NCBI GenBank assembly: GCA_937863915.1
Contig: CALMID010000530.1
Location: 1-7,210 of the forward strand
Direction: 5' to 3'
DNA: 7,210 nt
Source: an uncultured Pseudomonas sp.
GTDB lineage: Bacteria; Pseudomonadota; Gammaproteobacteria; Pseudomonadales; Pseudomonadaceae
Shown here: positions 1-5,769 of the stretch, piece by piece
Layout of the letters: each line of letters opens with the position of its first letter
How positions within the stretch are numbered: the first letter of the stretch is position 1
The notes under the pieces: model-generated
Told to the model about the DNA's origin: nothing
Seen by the model: only the letters and a program-made list of their open reading frames with translations
Database searches by the model: none
Translations under genes and position numbers: made by a program

Positions 1-611
1 GCGGCCTGGGGCTCGGGCTCGTCGCGCAGGATGCCGCGGATGCGGTCGTCGCCCAGTGCGGCCCAGACGCCATCGCTGAGCAGGAGGAAGTGTTCGCCGG
101 CCTGCAGCTCGCCTTCGCTGTAATCCACCACCAGGTGCTGATCCAGGCCCATGGCGCGCTTGAGCACATGCTGCATGCCCGGTTGTTCCCACACATGGTC
201 TTCGCTGAGCAGCTCCAGGTTGCCGTTGTGAAAACGATAGGCGCGGCAGTCGCCGACATGCGCGAGGGTGTAGCGGCGTCCGCGCAGAACCAGGGCGGTG
301 AGGGTGGTCAGCAGTGGCTGGCCGCCGCCATTGGCCTGCAGCCAGCGGTTCTGTGCCACCAGCAGGCGATCAAGGGCCTGGGCTACCGGCCAGGTTTCCG
401 GCGTGGCGTAGTAGTCCAGGGCCAGGGCCTGCAGGGTGGCGCGGGCGGCCAGGCCGCCGTCGGCGCATTGGCTGACACCATCGGCCAGGGCGAACAGGCT
501 GCCCTTGCTGGCCGCCAGCGCCGGTGCCGGGGTTACCGCCCGCAAGGCGTCCTGGTTCTCGCTGCGCGGGCCGATGGCGCTGGCTTCGGCAAAGGTCAGT
601 TGCAGGCTCAT
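1..611 (-). CDS. PP2C-type Ser/Thr protein phosphatase, N-terminal part (gene runs off left edge)
   Basis: The gene starts at the ATG at 609-611 and stays open for 203 codons to the window edge, so only its N-terminal part is present. PP2C metal-binding motifs appear in the expected order: RSENQDA at residues 16-22 (Asp21), ADG at 43-45, HVGDCRAY at 118-125 (Asp121) and LLSDGVW at 177-183 (Asp180). PP2C enzymes are metal-dependent phosphoserine/phosphothreonine hydrolases, and this one has no signal peptide or membrane segment, so it should be cytoplasmic. It lies 70 bp downstream of nasA on the same strand. In P. aeruginosa the gene in this place encodes a phosphatase fused to a C-terminal Ser/Thr kinase and precedes nirB. 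The kinase half here is inferred from that synteny, as it would lie outside the window. The start is preceded by only a weak GAGA ribosome-binding site. A terminator lies between it and nasA, so its expression is probably a fraction of the transporter's. Confidence 0.88.
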   Translation of the reverse strand, partial: MSLQLTFAEASAIGPRSENQDALRAVTPAPALAASKGSLFALADGVSQCADGGLAARATLQALALDYYATPETWPVAQALDRLLVAQNRWLQANGGGQPLLTTLTALVLRGRRYTLAHVGDCRAYRFHNGNLELLSEDHVWEQPGMQHVLKRAMGLDQHLVVDYSEGELQAGEHFLLLSDGVWAALGDDRIRGILRDEPEPQA

Positions 612-631
612 AAGGGATCTCGGCAATGGAC

Positions 632-654
632 AAAGCCCGGCAGGGCCGGGCTTT
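632..654 (-). terminator. Hairpin terminator between nasA and the phosphatase gene
   Basis: A perfect 10-bp inverted repeat, AAAGCCCGGC / GCCGGGCTTT, has a 3-nt loop (642-644). It sits 27 bp past the nasA stop and 20 bp before the phosphatase start. The T tract on the minus strand is short (TTTGTCC), so termination may be partial. The likely role is to lower expression of the downstream genes relative to the transporter. Confidence 0.75.
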
Positions 655-681
655 GTTGGTGGGGGTGAGCTTAACCCGGGA

Positions 682-1893
682 TCAGACGCGGGCGGCGGTC
701 ATCGCCGCGCTGCCCCAGGTGGTGCGCCAGCGGCTCTTGACGCTGAGCAGGCCGACCCAGGCGAGAAGACCAAGGCTGGCGAACAGCCACAGACCCAGCT
801 GGTAGTCGCCGGTGGACTGCTTGATCGCACCCAGACCAGCGGCCAGGCAGAAGCCGCCGATGCCGCCAGCCATGCCGATCAGGCCGGTCATCACGCCGAT
901 CTCGCGGTGGAAGCGCTGCGGCACCAGCTGGAACACCGAGCCGTTGCCGGCACCCAGGCAGAGCATGGCGACCACGAACAGGCCCAGGGCGGCGGTGGCG
1001 CTGGACAGGTTCAGACCCACCACGGCGATCGACAGCGAGGCCACGGTGTACATCACCAGCAGGGCGCGAATGCCGCCGATGCGGTCGGCCAGGGCGCCGC
1101 CCAGCGGGCGCATCAGGCTGCCGGCGAAGACGCAGGCGGCGGTGTAGTAGCCGGCCTTGACCGCGTCGAAGCCGTACTGGTCGTGGAAGTAGCCGGGCAG
1201 GGCACTGGCAAGGCCCAGGAAGCCGCCGAAGGTGACGCTGTAGAAGAACATGAACCACCAGCTGTCCTGGTCGCCCAGGGCTTTCAGGTAGTCGGCCAGG
1301 GCTTTGGGTGCCGGACGGGTCGGAGCGTTCTTGGCCACGCCGGCGAAGATCAGCAGGGTCAGTACCAGCGGAATCAGCGCCAGGCCGAACACGTTGTTCC
1401 AGCCGAAGACGGCGGCCAGGCCCGGGGCGAACAGGGCGGCCAGCACGGTGCCGGAGTTGCCGGCGCCGGCGATGCCCATGGCCTTGCCCTGGTGCTGCGG
1501 CGGATACCACTGCGAGGCCAGCGGCAGGGCAACGGCGAAGGAGGCGCCGGCGAAGCCGAGGAACAGGCCCAGCAGCAGTGCCTGCTCATAGCTGTGAATG
1601 CCATGCAGCCAGGCCACGCTGAGAGCGGTGATGACCACCACCTGACCGAACAGGCCGGCAGTCTTCGGTGAAGTACGGTCGGCGAGGATGCCGAGCAGGA
1701 AGCGCAGCACGGCACCGGCGAGGATCGGTGTGGCGACCATCAGCGAGCGTTGCTGGGTGGACAGTTCGAGGTCGGCAGCAATCTGTAGGCCCAGCGGGCC
1801 GAGCACGTACCAGACCATGAAGCTCAGGTCGAAATAGAGGAAGGCGGCGAACAGCGTCGGTGCGTGGCCGGCTTTCCAGAAACTTGTATTCAT
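682..1893 (-). CDS. nasA: NNP-family nitrate/nitrite transporter of the assimilatory nitrate pathway
   Basis: The 403-residue protein has about 12 hydrophobic segments and is a major facilitator superfamily member of the nitrate/nitrite porter family. Both family signature motifs are visible: GIAGAGNSG at residues 140-148 and GAGNGSVFQLVP at 314-325. Arg64 (in AVLRFLLG) and Arg262 (in SLMRPLGG) fall in the positions of the two membrane arginines that bind nitrate in NarK/NrtA-type porters. It probably imports nitrate across the inner membrane for assimilation. The length and the downstream phosphatase gene match the P. aeruginosa nasA locus. The start at 1891-1893 is supported by a good Shine-Dalgarno sequence (GAGGTGAG, about 1896-1904 on this strand). 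Upstream lie a sigma-54 promoter and an antitermination leader. The sequence alone cannot separate nitrate from nitrite preference, but the assimilatory context favours nitrate uptake. Confidence 0.88.
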   Translation of the reverse strand: MNTSFWKAGHAPTLFAAFLYFDLSFMVWYVLGPLGLQIAADLELSTQQRSLMVATPILAGAVLRFLLGILADRTSPKTAGLFGQVVVITALSVAWLHGIHSYEQALLLGLFLGFAGASFAVALPLASQWYPPQHQGKAMGIAGAGNSGTVLAALFAPGLAAVFGWNNVFGLALIPLVLTLLIFAGVAKNAPTRPAPKALADYLKALGDQDSWWFMFFYSVTFGGFLGLASALPGYFHDQYGFDAVKAGYYTAACVFAGSLMRPLGGALADRIGGIRALLVMYTVASLSIAVVGLNLSSATAALGLFVVAMLCLGAGNGSVFQLVPQRFHREIGVMTGLIGMAGGIGGFCLAAGLGAIKQSTGDYQLGLWLFASLGLLAWVGLLSVKSRWRTTWGSAAMTAARV

Positions 1894-2076
1894 CTCTCAC
1901 CTCAATCGGCAGTGATTAAAAGAACCCCCGCCAGCCGACACAGCGTGGTAGGCCGGTGGCGAGGGAAACGGCAGGCTTGTGGCCCGCCGCGGATGGCCAA
2001 GGCCATCAAGGAGCAAGAAGTCAAACGCACCGCTGGATCACAGTCGGCATGCCGGCCCCGGCAACGGGGCAGAAAC
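1894..2076 (-). other. Long nasA 5' untranslated segment downstream of the leader terminator, with hairpins
   Basis: About 180 nt separate the leader terminator from the nasA start, and I see no credible gene in them. Three compact inverted repeats are present: GCCCCG-N4-CGGGGC at 2055-2070, the 10-bp palindrome CGGCATGCCG at 2045-2054, and GATGGCC-AA-GGCCATC at 1992-2007. None has a following T tract on the minus strand, so they are not obvious terminators. They may stabilise the mRNA or insulate the nasA ribosome-binding site. A 34-codon reading frame (1902-2006) ends just before nasA but lacks a ribosome-binding site. Confidence 0.5.
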
Positions 2077-2132
2077 GAAAAAGGCGCCGCCTCAACGCGG
2101 TACCTGACCGACCGGTTGAATGCGACGCCTTT
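2077..2132 (-). terminator. Leader terminator upstream of nasA (regulated attenuator)
   Basis: On the minus strand the arm AAAGGCGTCGC (2122-2132) pairs over 11 bp, with one G-U, with GCGGCGCCTTT (2080-2090). The T run TTTTT (2078-2082) follows directly, overlapping the end of the 3' arm. Inside the large loop, TCAAC/GTTGA and CGGT/ACCG extend the stem. This is a strong Rho-independent terminator placed about 190 bp before nasA and only about 35-90 nt after the predicted transcription start. Its 5' arm is shared with the second ANTAR hairpin, so the two folds exclude each other. Confidence 0.85.
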
Positions 2133-2161
2133 GCCGTATGGGGCAACCATCATTGGCTGCC
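2120..2161 (-). promoter_or_regulatory. ANTAR-type two-hairpin antitermination element (NasT target)
   Basis: Two adjacent hairpins each carry a hexanucleotide loop with A at position 1 and G at position 4, the defining mark of RNAs bound by ANTAR-domain antiterminators. P1 (2142-2161) is a 7-bp stem, GGCAGCC/GGTTGCC with one G-U, closed by loop AATGAT. A 2-nt linker (2140-2141) follows. P2 (2120-2139) is ATACGGC/GTCGCAT, with one A-C mismatch and one G-U, closed by loop AAAGGC. The P2 loop plus the inner five bases of its 3' arm (2122-2132) are exactly the 5' arm of the downstream terminator. Protein bound to P1-P2 would therefore block terminator formation. In Pseudomonas and Azotobacter, NasT does this for nas leaders and the nitrate sensor NasS restrains it. 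The hairpins and loop bases are seen; the partner protein is inferred. Confidence 0.82.
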
Positions 2162-2175
2162 GTCGAAGGGGTTAC

Positions 2176-2192
2176 TGCAAGTGCTGGGCCAA
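2176..2192 (-). promoter_or_regulatory. Sigma-54 (RpoN) promoter for nasA
   Basis: On the minus strand the sequence TTGGCCCAGCACTTGCA fits the -24/-12 consensus (TTGGCACR-N4-TTGCW) with a single mismatch, and GG and GC have the required 10-bp spacing. It predicts a start near position 2165, four bases before the first ANTAR hairpin. The terminated leader would then be about 88 nt, and the full nasA 5' UTR about 272 nt. Sigma-54 control agrees with nitrogen-limitation regulation of nitrate assimilation in pseudomonads. Confidence 0.85.
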
Positions 2193-2201
2193 CTTCGCTA
2201 A

Positions 2202-2242
2202 AGCGCCCCGCGGCACTGTTATGGGCCCCGTGATGGGGCGCT
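2202..2242. repeat. GC-rich inverted repeats between the thioesterase gene and the nasA promoter
   Basis: AGCGCCCC (2202-2209) and GGGGCGCT (2235-2242) form an 8-bp inverted repeat. A second hairpin, GCCCC-N5-GGGGC (2225-2239), uses some of the same bases, so the two folds compete. On the minus strand this follows the thioesterase gene and could end its transcript, but there is only a TTT after the outer stem. It may instead be DNA structure upstream of the sigma-54 promoter. Confidence 0.4.
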
Positions 2243-2247
2243 CAGGC

Positions 2248-2264
2248 GATTGCGGGCTGCAATC
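2248..2264. repeat. Perfect dyad GATTGC-N5-GCAATC upstream of the nasA promoter
   Basis: A perfect 6-bp inverted repeat with a 5-bp spacer is centred near -91 relative to the predicted start. It lies in the zone where activator sites of sigma-54 promoters occur. It does not match the NtrC consensus well, so the binding protein, if any, is unknown. Confidence 0.4.
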
Positions 2265-2285
2265 TGGAGCGTGCGGGGGCTTTTG

Positions 2286-2302
2286 TGCGCGCTATTGGTG
2301 CG
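2286..2302. promoter_or_regulatory. Candidate NtrC-binding site
   Basis: The 17-mer TGCGCGCTATTGGTGCG matches 9 of 12 specified bases of the NtrC dyad TGCACC-N5-GGTGCA, with an almost perfect right half. Its centre is about 129 bp upstream of the predicted sigma-54 start, a normal enhancer distance. It overlaps the region just past the thioesterase stop. One degenerate site in GC-rich DNA is moderate evidence only. Confidence 0.45.
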
Positions 2303-2305
2303 CGC

Positions 2306-2746
2306 TTACAGCCAGTTGGCCTGGGGGAACTTGGCGCTGAACGACTCGGCCATCGCCACCACCTGCGAGGCGCGGTAGTCGAAGAACACGAAGCCGGACT
2401 TGGCCAGCGCAATCAGTCGGCCATCGGCGGGGCGGGTGATGCGGAAGATAATGTCGCCGCCGTATTTGTTCAGGTCCATCACCCCGACCTGAAACAGCAA
2501 CTGGTCGCGGGCGTGGGCTTCGGCCTTATAGGTGGTGGCAAGGTCGGTGACGATGATGCCGATGCCGTCCTCGCGGGTTTCTTCCACGCCCATTTCGAAC
2601 AGAAAGCGCGCCCGCGCCTCGGAAATCATCGAGATCATCGAATCGTTGGCCAGGTGGTTGGCGGCGTTGATGTCGGTGATGCGCACGGTGAGGTGGGTCT
2701 GGTAGCAGAACAGCTCATCGGCAAAGTGCAGGTCCAGGCGGGCCAT
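2306..2746 (-). CDS. Hotdog-fold acyl-CoA thioesterase of the 4HBT type
   Basis: The 146-residue protein has the length and pattern of the 4HBT/YbgC-like thioesterases. The segment VRITDINAANHLANDSMI (residues 21-38) matches the family motif in which Asp (here Asp25) is the catalytic residue, followed by a GHxxN-like NHLAN and the long central helix ISEARARFLFEMG (41-53). The C-terminal half gives the alternating beta strands of a hotdog fold. Members hydrolyse acyl-CoA thioesters in the cytoplasm, and the substrate cannot be read here. The ATG at 2744-2746 has a GAGG ribosome-binding site about 6 bp upstream. It reads in the same direction as the crotonase gene but is separated from it by a strong terminator, so it probably has its own promoter. 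The stop is TAA at 2306-2308. Confidence 0.82.
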   Translation of the reverse strand: MARLDLHFADELFCYQTHLTVRITDINAANHLANDSMISMISEARARFLFEMGVEETREDGIGIIVTDLATTYKAEAHARDQLLFQVGVMDLNKYGGDIIFRITRPADGRLIALAKSGFVFFDYRASQVVAMAESFSAKFPQANWL

Positions 2747-2774
2747 GGCAAACCTCGGGTGATCAAAGCGGAGG

Positions 2775-2788
2775 CGCAGTTTACTGCG
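2775..2788. repeat. Palindrome CGCAGTTTACTGCG in the thioesterase promoter region
   Basis: A 6-bp inverted repeat around a TT centre lies 29-42 bp upstream of the thioesterase start, inside the only 60 bp that can hold its promoter. Placement and symmetry fit an operator, but I recognise no regulator consensus. Confidence 0.35.
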
Positions 2789-2806
2789 TCGGGGTAAATC
2801 GCAGGC

Positions 2807-2837
2807 AATAAAAAGCCCGGCACGGGGCCGGGCTTTT
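2807..2837 (-). terminator. Rho-independent terminator of the crotonase gene
   Basis: A perfect 11-bp stem, AAAAGCCCGGC / GCCGGGCTTTT, has a 5-nt loop (2822-2826) and starts 16 bp past the crotonase stop. The minus-strand continuation TTTTTATT supplies the U tract. It separates the crotonase and thioesterase transcripts. Confidence 0.85.
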
Positions 2838-2852
2838 GGATGTTGCGTGGGC

Positions 2853-3542
2853 TTAGCCGAGGTGCTGCTTGTCCAGCTCGATCGCCGCGTCCAGGGTTTC
2901 CAGGAAGGCCTTGCGGGTCTTCAGCTTGGTGTTCTTGTGCGCGGTCATGTTGATCTTCTTCATCTGCGTGGCCATGGCCTTGGCAGCGTTCATCAGCTCC
3001 TCGGGCGCGACCACGGCATCCAGGAAGCCAGCTTCCAGCGCCTGCTGCGGGTTGAACATCTCGCCGTTGATCACCGAGCGGTTGAAGAAGTTCTTGCGCA
3101 GGCGGTCACGGGCCAGCTCGATGCCGACGTGGTGCATGGTCATGCCGATCAGCACTTCGTTGAGGCCGATGCTGAACGGGCCTTCCACGCCGATGCGGTA
3201 GTCGGCCGAGAGCAGGATGAAGGCGCCCTTGGCCACGGCATGGCCTGGGCAGGCGACGATGATCGGGTAGGGGTGCGACAGCATGCGGCGCGCCAGGGTG
3301 GAGCCGGCAGCTACCAGGTTGATGGCATTCTGCGGGCCGGAGGTCATCACCTTGAGGTCGTAGCCACCGGAGAGAATGCCCGGCTGGCCGGTGATGATGA
3401 CGATGGCGCGATCGGCTTCGGCCTGATCCAGGGCGGCGTTGAAGGCGGCGATCACGTCCGGGGAAATGGCGTTGACCTTGCCGTTGCTGAGGGTCAGGGT
3501 GGCAATGCCGTCTTCGAGTTGGTAGCTGATCAGGTCGCTCAT
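2853..3542 (-). CDS. Crotonase-family protein, probably an enoyl-CoA isomerase-like enzyme
   Basis: The 229-residue protein is a small crotonase (enoyl-CoA hydratase/isomerase superfamily). Family features are the N-terminal beta strands with NGKVNAIS (residues 20-27), the first oxyanion-hole segment LSGGYDLK (57-64) and the second, [18 protein letters not shown] (100-117). Hydratases carry a catalytic Glu (Glu144 in rat) in this second segment; here the aligned residue is Phe108. The other catalytic Glu (rat Glu164) is kept as Glu129 in [11 protein letters not shown], which resembles the IGLNETQLG motif of mitochondrial delta3,delta2-enoyl-CoA isomerase. A double-bond isomerase in beta-oxidation is thus likelier than a hydratase, although general databases would call it enoyl-CoA hydratase. 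The ATG at 3540-3542 has a TAGGA ribosome-binding site 8 bp upstream. It is monocistronic by its terminator. Confidence 0.85.
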   Translation of the reverse strand: MSDLISYQLEDGIATLTLSNGKVNAISPDVIAAFNAALDQAEADRAIVIITGQPGILSGGYDLKVMTSGPQNAINLVAAGSTLARRMLSHPYPIIVACPGHAVAKGAFILLSADYRIGVEGPFSIGLNEVLIGMTMHHVGIELARDRLRKNFFNRSVINGEMFNPQQALEAGFLDAVVAPEELMNAAKAMATQMKKINMTAHKNTKLKTRKAFLETLDAAIELDKQHLG

Positions 3543-3702
3543 ATCTGTGTTCCTAGGTTGCGGCCGATGCCGAAAGGTCGGCAGACCTTACTCAGCCTGA
3601 TGGCGGAGGACAAGCCTTGAGGCTGACCGGCAGGTCGCGTGAACGCCTGTACACGGGCGCCGCGGCGGCTGGGTAAGCACATGAAAAAACTGCAAAAAGA
3701 GG

Positions 3703-3729
3703 TTGCCAATGGAGGCCTGTTCGGATAAT
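3703..3729 (+). promoter_or_regulatory. Promoter of the tRNA-Ser gene
   Basis: A -35-like TTGCCA (3703-3708) and a -10 GATAAT (3724-3729) are spaced 15 bp apart, or 16 bp with slightly shifted hexamers. The bases after the -10 (TTAGCGCGCC) form the GC-rich discriminator usual at stringently controlled stable-RNA promoters. The tRNA begins 38 bp downstream of the -10. Confidence 0.6.
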
Positions 3730-3767
3730 TTAGCGCGCCTCGACGGGGTGCAAACCCAGCGAGATCC

Positions 3768-3857
3768 GGTGAAGTGTCCGAGCGGTTGAAGGAGCACGCC
3801 TGGAAAGTGTGTATACGGGAAACCGTATCGAGGGTTCGAATCCCTCCTTCACCGCCA
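3768..3857 (+). tRNA. tRNA-Ser, anticodon GGA
   Basis: The 90-nt gene folds as a class II tRNA. The acceptor stem is GGTGAAG (3768-3774) with CTTCACC (3847-3853), then discriminator G3854 and an encoded CCA (3855-3857). The anticodon stem CACGC/GTGTG closes the loop CTGGAAA with anticodon GGA at 3802-3804. The long variable arm TACGG-GAAA-CCGTA is typical of tRNA-Ser, and the T loop is GGTTCGAATCC. It decodes UCC/UCU. The sequence closely resembles E. coli tRNA-Ser(GGA) from memory. Confidence 0.97.
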
Positions 3858-3865
3858 GACCTTAG

Positions 3866-3894
3866 AAAAAGCCCAGCCTAGTGCTGGGCTTTTT
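3866..3894 (+). terminator. Rho-independent terminator of tRNA-Ser
   Basis: A perfect 12-bp stem, AAAAAGCCCAGC / GCTGGGCTTTTT, with loop CTAGT starts 9 bp past the tRNA CCA. The U tract is in the 3' arm, followed by CGTTTC. It shares its loop with the efp terminator at 5770-5790. Confidence 0.9.
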
Positions 3895-3990
3895 CGTTTC
3901 TGTCTGTGCGCTTTTCGTCCATGGGCGCTGCGGCCAAGAGGCTCGGCGTGGTGCACAATCAGCCACCTCAACGATTGGCGAGAGCAGGTT

Positions 3991-5139
3991 ATGGCGGGGC
4001 AGTGGGACATCTTCTGCGCGGTGGTGGACAACTACGGCGATATCGGCGTGACCTTGCGCTTGGCCCGCCAGCTGGTGGCCGAGCAGGGCGTGGCGGTGCG
4101 CTTGTGGGTGGATGATCTGCGCGCCCTGCAGCCGCTGTGTCCGGCCGCCTCGCTGACAGCACCGCAGCAGTGGCTGGAGGGTATCGAGGTGCGTGCCTGG
4201 ACGGCCGAGTCGGCCGCCGACGTGGTGCCAGGCGAAGTGGTGATCGAGGCCTTTGCCTGTGAACTGCCGGCTTCTTTTATTGCGGCCATGGCCGCTCTGC
4301 CGCGCCCGCCGCTGTGGCTGAATCTGGAGTACCTCAGTGCCGAGGACTGGGTGGCGGGCTGTCACGCGCTGCCGTCGCCGCAGCCTTCCGGCCTGCGCAA
4401 GTTCTTCTTCTTTCCCGGCTTTACCGAAGGGACCGGCGGCCTGCTGCGCGAGGGTGACCTGCTGGCGCGCCGTGATGCGCTGCAGAGCGATCAGGCCGCG
4501 CGCATGGCCTTTCTCGAACGGCTGGGCGTCACGCCGCAGGCCGATGCGCGGCTGGTCTCCCTATTTGCCTACGAGAATGCCGGGCTCGCCGAGTGGCTGG
4601 AGGCCATGGCCAACGGCGAAGAGACGGTGCATCTGCTGGTGCCGCAGGGGCGCATCCAGGCGCAGCTGCAGGACTGGCTGGGCGTGACGGCGATGCAGCC
4701 GGGGCAGGTCTGGCAGCGCGGTTGCCTGCAGGTGCAGCTGCTGTCCTTCATGCCGCAGGGCGATTACGACCGGCTGCTGTGGTGTTGTGATTTCAATGCG
4801 GTGCGCGGCGAGGATTCCTTCGTGCGTGCGCAGTGGGCGGCGCGGCCACTGCTCTGGCACATCTACCAGCAGGCGGAGGATGCGCACTGGGACAAGCTGG
4901 AGGCGTTCCTGAATCTGTATGTCGAGGGGCTTAGCGAGCCGGCGGCACTGGCGTTGCGCGGATTGTGGCGGGCCTGGAATGCCGGGCAGGGCATGGGCCC
5001 GGCCTGGCGGGCGATGCAGTCGCACTGGTTGGCGCTGGCCGAGCACGCCCGCCAATGGAGTGTCCGGCAGGCCGCTTATCCTGATCTTGCGACGGCTCTG
5101 GCGCAGTTTTACCGAAATTCGCTATCATGCGCGGCCTAG
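3991..5139 (+). CDS. earP: EF-P arginine rhamnosyltransferase EarP
   Basis: The 382-residue protein is EarP, the inverting glycosyltransferase that moves rhamnose from dTDP-beta-L-rhamnose onto Arg32 of elongation factor P. The N-terminus WDIFCAVVDNYGDIGV contains Asp13 and Asp17, and the C-terminal domain contains RGEDSF at residues 272-277, with Glu274 as the counterpart of the essential glutamate. Nucleotide-sugar contacts known from P. putida EarP have matches one position later: Tyr194, Gln256, Arg272, Asp275 and Ser276. The two Rossmann-like halves of a GT-B fold span about 1-180 and 190-370. No signal peptide or membrane segment is seen, so it is cytoplasmic. The ATG at 3991 gives the expected N-terminus and has a purine-rich GAGAGCAGG just upstream. 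efp, its substrate, begins 36 bp after the stop. The donor-sugar genes (rml) are not in the window. Confidence 0.96.
   Translation: MAGQWDIFCAVVDNYGDIGVTLRLARQLVAEQGVAVRLWVDDLRALQPLCPAASLTAPQQWLEGIEVRAWTAESAADVVPGEVVIEAFACELPASFIAAMAALPRPPLWLNLEYLSAEDWVAGCHALPSPQPSGLRKFFFFPGFTEGTGGLLREGDLLARRDALQSDQAARMAFLERLGVTPQADARLVSLFAYENAGLAEWLEAMANGEETVHLLVPQGRIQAQLQDWLGVTAMQPGQVWQRGCLQVQLLSFMPQGDYDRLLWCCDFNAVRGEDSFVRAQWAARPLLWHIYQQAEDAHWDKLEAFLNLYVEGLSEPAALALRGLWRAWNAGQGMGPAWRAMQSHWLALAEHARQWSVRQAAYPDLATALAQFYRNSLSCAA
5123..5128 (+). promoter_or_regulatory. Possible -10 element of an efp promoter inside the end of earP
   Basis: TATCAT in the last codons of earP resembles a -10 hexamer and is followed by GC-rich bases (GCGCGGCC), a discriminator pattern expected for a growth-rate-controlled translation factor. 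No clear -35 lies at 17 bp, so efp may rely on both this and readthrough from earP. Confidence 0.35.
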
Positions 5140-5175
5140 AAATTCGTACCTCCATCTATATCCCGGATATTTCGT

Positions 5176-5751
5176 ATGAAAACCGCACAAGAAATGAAGG
5201 CCAACAGCGTCGCTCTGATCGACGGTCATCCTTGGCTCATCCAGAAAGCTGAATTCACCAAGTCCGGTCGTAACAGCGCCATCGTCAAGATGAAGCTGAA
5301 GAACCTGATCAACGGCTCCAAGACCGAGACCGTGTACAAGGCCGACGACAAGATGGAGCCGGTCATCCTTGAGCGCAAGGAAGTGACCCTGTCCTACATC
5401 AGCGGTGACGACTACGTCTTCATGGACCCGGAATACAACTCCTACGAGCTGCGCGCCGAAGATCTGGAAAGCGTTCTGCCGTTCATCGAAGAAGGCATGA
5501 CCGACGTCTGCGAAGCCGTGTTCTTCGAAGGCAAAGTGATCTCCGTTGACCTGCCGACCACCATCGTGCGTCAGATCACCTACACCGAGAACTCCGCCCG
5601 TGGCGATACTTCCGGTAAGGTCATGAAGCCGGCCAAGCTGGCCAACGGTACCGAAGTCAAGGTTGCAGACTTCTGCAACATCGACGACTGGATCGAAATC
5701 GACACCCGCGACGGCTCCTACAAGGGCCGTACTCAGGCTCCGCAAGCCTAA
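5176..5751 (+). CDS. efp: Translation elongation factor P (Arg32 type)
   Basis: The 191-residue protein has the three beta-barrel domains of EF-P (roughly residues 1-65, 66-126 and 127-191). The modification loop TKSGRNSA (28-35) puts arginine at position 32, the residue rhamnosylated by EarP, instead of the lysine found in EpmA-type EF-P. The EF-P signature region [20 protein letters not shown] (133-152) is intact. EF-P binds ribosomes stalled at consecutive prolines, between the P and E sites, and promotes peptide-bond formation. The ATG at 5176 is the conserved start ([12 protein letters not shown]). The gene follows earP by 36 bp on the same strand and ends at a terminator, making an enzyme-substrate pair. 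Its codon use is more even and richer in AAG, GAA, TCC and AAC than its neighbours, typical of a highly expressed gene. Confidence 0.97.
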   Translation: MKTAQEMKANSVALIDGHPWLIQKAEFTKSGRNSAIVKMKLKNLINGSKTETVYKADDKMEPVILERKEVTLSYISGDDYVFMDPEYNSYELRAEDLESVLPFIEEGMTDVCEAVFFEGKVISVDLPTTIVRQITYTENSARGDTSGKVMKPAKLANGTEVKVADFCNIDDWIEIDTRDGSYKGRTQAPQA

Positions 5752-5769
5752 GTCATCGCGTGTCTCCAG

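Noticed and set aside
436..1671. 411-codon plus-strand open frame
   Set aside because: It is antisense to nasA and the phosphatase, both with clear family motifs. Its translation is low-complexity Gly/Ala/Gln/His-rich, typical of the reverse of GC-rich genes.
1902..2006. 34-codon minus-strand frame ending next to the nasA ribosome-binding site, a possible leader peptide
   Set aside because: It has no ribosome-binding site before its ATG, no regulatory codon run, and overlaps a strong hairpin at its start. Antitermination is explained by the ANTAR element.
2299..2314. Second GG-N10-GC sigma-54-like match on the minus strand at the end of the thioesterase gene
   Set aside because: Only the invariant dinucleotides match; flanking bases are poor, and the element at 2176-2192 is far better placed.
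2847..3620. 257-codon plus-strand open frame
   Set aside because: It is the antisense of the crotonase gene, shows no recognisable domain and reads through a terminator.
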